Positions 6,787-9,881 of a stretch of DNA of 9,881 bases are shown piece after piece (the stretch's first letter is position 1; each line of letters begins with the position of its first letter). Position numbers and translations under genes: made by a program. Where the stretch lies: the NCBI GenBank assembly GCA_947441895.1, contig CANEUT010000046.1, forward strand, positions 1 to 9,881, given 5' to 3'. A model generated the notes under the pieces. The model saw nothing but the letters and a program-made list of their open reading frames with translations. It was not told the origin of the DNA and made no database searches. The stretch comes from Rickettsiales bacterium. Its GTDB lineage: Bacteria; Pseudomonadota; Alphaproteobacteria; Rickettsiales; UBA3002.

Positions 6787-6884
6787 CGTCATTCCCCGAA
6801 TTTTGTCCTTCACAAAATTATAGGGGAATCCAAGCTGGTGCATGGATCGCCCTATAATCGCGAAGAACGATTCGGGCGATGACG
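6787..6884. repeat. Composite palindromic intergenic repeat
   Basis: CGTCAT at 6787-6792 pairs with ATGACG at 6879-6884, enclosing two hairpins. One has TTCCCC/GGGGAA at its base with AATTTTGT/ACAAAATT inside; the other has CGCCC...GGGCG around an AT-rich centre. GAATCCAAGC...GCATGGATCGCC links them. It shares the GTCAT-CCCC / GGATC-GCC plan with the shorter repeats at 2368 and 9188 but differs in sequence. It lies between the convergent ends of the 681-residue gene and nadE. Confidence 0.7.
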
Positions 6885-6911
6885 GGTGTGCGATTCTCTA
6901 TTCAAACCACT

Positions 6912-6940
6912 TCAGGGTACAACAATTTATTGTGCCCTGA
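6912..6940. terminator. Possible bidirectional hairpin between convergent genes
   Basis: TCAGGGTACAA (6912-6922) and TTGTGCCCTGA (6930-6940) form an 11-bp stem with one G-T wobble and a seven-base CAATTTA loop. It lies about 20 bases past the nadE stop codon, where a terminator would be expected. No clear T-run follows on either strand, so intrinsic termination is uncertain. Confidence 0.45.
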
Positions 6941-6961
6941 TTGCGTCTGTGCCTGAGCATA

Positions 6962-8758
6962 TCAACCAAATTTCCAACGATTGGTAATAGGCCAACGACG
7001 ATCGCGTCCAAAAGCCATGGGTGTAATTTTCACCCCCGGCGCACTTTGTCGGCGCTTATATTCCGCCGCTGCCACCATGCGTGCCACGCGCTCTACCGTG
7101 GGTTTATCCATGCCTTCGGCTACCAACTCGGCAATGGAATGCTGGCGTTCCACCAACCCGCGCAAAATCGCATCCAGCACTTCGTAGGGCGGCAGTGAAT
7201 CTTCGTCACGCTGGTTGGGGCGAAGCTCGGCGGTGGGTGGTTTTTTAATCATCCGCTTGGGAATCACCTCGCCTGCCGCACCGAAGAACCCAAGCTCATC
7301 CAGTGTTTCTTTGGTTTGCGTGGCCCGCCATTTCGACAGCTTGGTGACGGTGGTTTTATACACATCTTTCAGCACCGAAAATCCGCCGCACATATCGCCA
7401 TAAAGCGTGGCATAGCCCACCGACATTTCTGACTTGTTGCCGGTGGTCAGCACCATAGCGCCAAATTTATTACTCACCGCCATCAGCAAAAGCCCACGCA
7501 AACGCGCCTGCACATTTTCCTCCGTGGTATCGGCATGGCGGCCTTGAAAAACCGGTGCCAGCGTTTGCCGTGCACAGTCCATCAGCGGCGTAATAGGCAC
7601 CGTATCCATGCGAATATTCAGCGCAGCGGCAAGCTGCTCGGCATCTTCCACACTATCGTCGCTGGTGAAGGGTGATGGCAGGCGAATGGCGTGCACTTTA
7701 TCGGACCCCAGCGCATCGGCGGCAATGGCGGCGGTAACACCCGAATCAATGCCGCCGGAAAGCCCCAGCACCACGCCGGGAAATTTATTTTTTGCCACAT
7801 AATCGCGAAGCCCCAACACTAACGCGCGATAGATGGTTTCCTCGTCCGAGCGCACCTCTACCATGGGGGCGTGGGTGCACACCCATAGAAACCCTCTCCC
7901 TGCGGGAGAGGGTCGAGCATCGCGAGGGGTGAGGGCATGGCTGGGCGAGGTGGGCGAAATGCCCTCACCCTCCCCACTTCGTGGGTCCCCTCCCTCTCCC
8001 GATGGGAGAGGGTTTTTCTTTTCCCATTTCGTAATGCCAAGCGATTCCGTAAACGCGGGAAGCCGCGCTACGTCTTGGCCTGCGGTGCCACGCACATACG
8101 ACCTTCCATCGAACACCAGCTCGTCTTGTCCACCCACCAAATTCAAATACACCACGGGCAAACCCGTTGCCGCCACCGCCGCGTCCACCACTTTTTTACG
8201 CTGATTGGCCTTGCCGATGTGGTAGGGCGATGCGTTCTGCACCAGCAGCATTTCGGCCCCTTGCGCCGCGAGCGATTTGGCCGATTCCACATCCCACACT
8301 TCTTCGCAAATGAGGATACCGAATTTTATTCCCCGCCAATCAAAAATTTTGGGTTCAGGCCCAGCCTGAAATACGCGTTTTTCATCGAACACGCCATAAT
8401 TGGGCAGATCATGTTTTTCGCGAATGACCGTAATGGCACCGCCCGAAGCAAGCAGGCTGGCGTTGTAGATTTTGTTTTTCTCGCCTTCCCACAAACTGCC
8501 AAATATCAAATCGCATTTCAGGTCTTTGGCGGCGGTGGCAATGAAGCGCGCCGTTTCCATCACTTTTTCGCGAAACGCAGGAATGAGCACCAGATCTTCC
8601 GGCGGATAACCGGTGAGTGCCATTTCTGGATAGAGCACCAAATCGGCCCCCTGCGCCGCGGCATCACGCGCGGCCGATATTATGCGTTCGGCATTGCCAG
8701 ACAGATCGCCCACGGTGGGGTTGATTTGCGCGAGCGCGAGGGTGAAGTTTTGCGTCAT
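6962..8758 (-). CDS. nadE: Glutamine-dependent NAD+ synthetase with in-frame palindromic insertion
   Basis: NadE converts nicotinic acid adenine dinucleotide to NAD+ using ATP and ammonia drawn from glutamine. The N-terminal nitrilase-type amidase domain (about residues 1-245) has its Glu-Lys-Cys triad: Glu45 in LYPEMALTGYPPED, Lys115 in REKHDLPNYGVF, Cys151 in GILICEEVWD. The synthetase domain has the PP-loop LGLSGGIDSGVTAA (SGGIDS at 334-339), then TTGNKSEMSVGYATLYGDMCGG and LPPYEVLDAIL near the end. Between the domains, residues about 249-290 (Pro-, Gly-, Ser-rich, NPLPSGEGG...SPAGRGF) are encoded by a palindromic repeat; without them the protein would be about 556 residues, the usual size. 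I start at ATG 8758 (MTQNFTLALAQINP), where the family begins; AAAGG lies almost on top of the start codon. The frame stays open to an ATG at 8806, but those 16 extra residues are not family-like. Confidence 0.95.
   Translation of the reverse strand: MTQNFTLALAQINPTVGDLSGNAERIISAARDAAAQGADLVLYPEMALTGYPPEDLVLIPAFREKVMETARFIATAAKDLKCDLIFGSLWEGEKNKIYNASLLASGGAITVIREKHDLPNYGVFDEKRVFQAGPEPKIFDWRGIKFGILICEEVWDVESAKSLAAQGAEMLLVQNASPYHIGKANQRKKVVDAAVAATGLPVVYLNLVGGQDELVFDGRSYVRGTAGQDVARLPAFTESLGITKWEKKNPLPSGEGGDPRSGEGEGISPTSPSHALTPRDARPSPAGRGFLWVCTHAPMVEVRSDEETIYRALVLGLRDYVAKNKFPGVVLGLSGGIDSGVTAAIAADALGSDKVHAIRLPSPFTSDDSVEDAEQLAAALNIRMDTVPITPLMDCARQTLAPVFQGRHADTTEENVQARLRGLLLMAVSNKFGAMVLTTGNKSEMSVGYATLYGDMCGGFSVLKDVYKTTVTKLSKWRATQTKETLDELGFFGAAGEVIPKRMIKKPPTAELRPNQRDEDSLPPYEVLDAILRGLVERQHSIAELVAEGMDKPTVERVARMVAAAEYKRRQSAPGVKITPMAFGRDRRWPITNRWKFG
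7886..8019. repeat. Palindromic element inserted in frame in nadE
   Basis: The outer arms AGAAACCCTCTCCC...CGGGAGAGGG (7887-7912) and CCCTCTCCCGATGGGAGAGGG with TTTTTCT (7992-8019) are inverted copies of each other, and each is itself a hairpin (CCCTCTCCC/GGGAGAGGG). Inside, GGGTGAGGGCAT (7927-7938) is a perfect 12-base inverse of ATGCCCTCACCC (7959-7970), and CCCAC-TTC-GTGGG forms another small hairpin near 7974-7986. The whole unit can fold into one large cruciform. It contributes about 42 codons without stop or frame change. Its translation matches the low-complexity PLPSGEG / SPAGRGF peptide that such repeats encode in many proteobacterial genomes. Exact ends are uncertain by a few bases. 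Confidence 0.82.
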
Positions 8759-8804
8759 CCCTTTGTCATAGCAATCTTGGGCGCGCTGCACTATAGGAAT
8801 TTCC

Positions 8805-9086
8805 ATGCCCTATGAAGACCCGATAGAAGCCGCGCTTCGCGCATTGACCGACGTGGAATGGCGCAAGCGCAATCACGCGTTTGAGGCGCGGATTAACCAC
8901 ACCCACATGGAAGGCATTCGCGAGGCACTGGCCGACCACCATATTGTGGTGACAGGCGAAATGAGCACCGCACGCAGCGGCCGCTATATTGCCAGTGTCA
9001 GCGCCGACCAGACCGCCAATATATTAAAAGCCGTGACCACCACCAAAGCCAAGGTGAAGCCCCATCGTCGTAAGTGGCATTCGTAA
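8805..9086 (+). CDS. Small hypothetical protein
   Basis: This 93-residue protein is not recognised. The N-terminal half is acidic-amphipathic (PIEAALRALTDVEWRKRNHAFEARINHTHMEGIREAL). Then comes DHHIVVTGEMSTARSGRYIASVSADQTANILKAV, which alternates strand and helix, and a basic tail (KAKVKPHRRKWHS). No membrane segment or signal peptide is present. The overall mix of basic and helical segments would suit a small nucleic-acid-binding or regulatory protein, but nothing proves it. AGGA lies about seven bases before the ATG, and no better start is visible. It is head-to-head with nadE, 46 bp from that gene's preferred start, so the two probably share a compact overlapping promoter region. A strong hairpin lies 37 bp past its stop codon. 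Confidence 0.75.
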   Translation: MPYEDPIEAALRALTDVEWRKRNHAFEARINHTHMEGIREALADHHIVVTGEMSTARSGRYIASVSADQTANILKAVTTTKAKVKPHRRKWHS

Positions 9087-9123
9087 AGTAATGCTGTGCG
9101 GATGATTCCCGTATCTCTATCCA

Positions 9124-9157
9124 CATTGTCATGCCAGCGAAGGCTGGCATGACAATG
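9124..9157. terminator. Perfect 15-bp hairpin after the 93-residue gene
   Basis: CATTGTCATGCCAGC (9124-9138) and GCTGGCATGACAATG (9143-9157) are perfect inverse complements around a GAAG tetraloop. It lies between convergent genes and could act as a bidirectional transcript end or mRNA stabiliser. No T-run follows, so it may simply be a member of the dispersed GTCATGCCAGCGAAGGCTGG repeat type seen in many proteobacteria. Confidence 0.7.
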
Positions 9158-9187
9158 GTGAGGGCATGGCAAAACCCATCAGCATCC

Positions 9188-9213
9188 GTCATCGCCGCGA
9201 AGGCGGGGATCCA
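9188..9213. repeat. Partial dispersed repeat (half unit)
   Basis: CGTCATCGCCGCGAAGGCGG followed by GGATCC is the left half of the common GTCATCCCCGCGAAGGCGGGGATCC intergenic repeat. CGCC and GGCG pair around GCGAA. No matching right half follows, so it appears truncated just before the minus-strand gene end at 9240. Confidence 0.6.
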
Positions 9214-9239
9214 ACTGCTTATAATAACGACGAATACCC

Positions 9240-9881
9240 CTATGCCCGTTTGCGCAAGGCGGCATAGGTGACAACCACCCCAACGGCCATGCCAAGCAAT
9301 GCCCACAGCGTGGGGGCAAGCGGGCTGACGGCGGTGGTCGCGGCTTCCGATGCAGCATTCATGCCTGCGGCGCGTGGTGCGGGCACCGATTCCCCCGCAT
9401 CGGCCCCCACCCCCTGCGCGGCGATATGTTTAGCCCCCGCCATGGTTTTGCTGTTATGCTCAAGCAATGCAAGGCGCGCCGCCAGCGCATCCTGTTCTTT
9501 CTTTAACAGCTGCACACTGGCAACCAGTGGCGCTATCAACCCATCGTAATTCAACCCCAGACGATCTTTTTTTGTTTCTTTCCCCGTCACCAGATTGGGC
9601 AGCACCTCACGCACATCCTGAGCAATAAAACCAAATTGCTTCGGCTTTGAAGCCTCACCGTCTTTGTAATAATAGCTGATGGGTTTCAGCTTCATGATGG
9701 CATTCAACATCGCATCGGCGGCCAGCGGCTGAATGTCGCGCTTATAACGCCTGTCCGATCGTGTTAAATAATTACTAAAATAGGTGCTGGCTCCAACAAT
9801 ATCCCATGTGGCAAGCCCTCCGCCCCAGTTAGCTGGCCAATCATTATAAATAGTACCACCATCAGCAGCTGTGATTATTGC
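9240..9881 (-). CDS. S74 intramolecular chaperone domain protein, C-terminal part, membrane-anchored
   Basis: The gene runs off the right edge; 213 C-terminal residues are visible, and the frame stays open to the last base. After a Gly-rich segment (ADGGTIYNDWPANWGGGLATWD), residues 42-47 are SDRRYK, the start of a Peptidase_S74 chaperone domain. It continues through DIQPL, LKPISYYYKDG, KQFGFIAQDVREVLPNLV and LGLNYDGLIAPLVASVQLLKKE. In phage tail spikes and related fibres this domain trimerises the fibre and then cuts itself off just before the Ser, using a Ser-Lys dyad; Ser42 and Lys47 keep that spacing. A coiled coil (LLKKEQDALAARLALLEH), an Ala/Gly-rich linker and a membrane helix near the C-terminus (PTLWALLGMAVGVVVTYAAL, then RKRA) follow. 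The missing N-terminal part is probably a long repetitive surface fibre or adhesin. An ATG at 9710 is internal, not the start. Confidence 0.88.
   Translation of the reverse strand, partial: AIITAADGGTIYNDWPANWGGGLATWDIVGASTYFSNYLTRSDRRYKRDIQPLAADAMLNAIMKLKPISYYYKDGEASKPKQFGFIAQDVREVLPNLVTGKETKKDRLGLNYDGLIAPLVASVQLLKKEQDALAARLALLEHNSKTMAGAKHIAAQGVGADAGESVPAPRAAGMNAASEAATTAVSPLAPTLWALLGMAVGVVVTYAALRKRA

Noticed and set aside
7886..8019. CRISPR array or two tandem small hairpin genes
   Set aside because: The repeats are inverted arms of one palindrome with no regular spacers, and no cas genes are present.
8759..8806. Upstream nadE start at 8806 (16 extra residues)
   Set aside because: NadE proteins begin near MxxxFTLALAQINP, matching ATG 8758; the extension is not family-like and would overlap the start of the 8805 gene.
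7937..8815. 292-codon open frame on the plus strand opposite nadE
   Set aside because: It is antisense to a strongly conserved NAD+ synthetase; its translation has no domain-like features and it begins within the palindromic insertion.

Overview
The window looks like chromosomal DNA of an alphaproteobacterium. The evidence is the gene content, moderate-to-high GC in most genes, and several families of short palindromic intergenic repeats of the GTCAT...GGATCC type common in this class. One palindromic element sits in frame inside a coding gene, as the Rickettsia palindromic elements do, and one unknown protein may belong to a family I associate with Rickettsiales (uncertain). No closer taxonomic assignment is possible from this sequence alone.

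Layout. Positions 60-575 (+) encode a two-CBS-domain protein with a C-terminal membrane helix. Positions 623-1426 (-) encode a more AT-rich Abi-family protein with a HEPN RNase motif. Immediately beyond its start, pointing the other way, lies a compact unannotated RNA unit: a well-formed sigma70-type promoter (1426-1454), a folded transcript of about 100 nt (1461-1562) and an intrinsic terminator (1526-1562). Next is a decayed copy (1632-1731) of the start of the gene that is intact at 3256. A minus-strand pair follows: an exported glutathione peroxidase (1757-2323) and a short-chain dehydrogenase-like protein lacking the usual catalytic Tyr (2473-3171), with a palindromic repeat between them.

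Divergent from these, on the plus strand, are an unrecognised 448-residue protein with a QEFGH motif resembling a degenerate zincin site (3256-4602) and an unrecognised 681-residue protein with one N-terminal membrane helix (4701-6746). It converges with glutamine-dependent NAD+ synthetase (nadE, 6962-8758, minus), whose reading frame carries an in-frame palindromic insertion of about 42 codons. A 93-residue hypothetical gene (8805-9086, +) is head-to-head with nadE. The right edge holds the 3' part of a minus-strand gene (9240-9881) encoding an S74 intramolecular chaperone domain followed by a coiled coil and a C-terminal membrane anchor.

The best candidate for an undescribed system is the HEPN Abi protein paired with the divergently transcribed structured RNA at 1426-1562, which has the parts expected of a toxin with an RNA antitoxin. 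This is inference from arrangement and motifs; nothing here shows function. The other genes look like a mix of housekeeping (nadE), redox (peroxidase, SDR) and lineage-specific genes, not one pathway.
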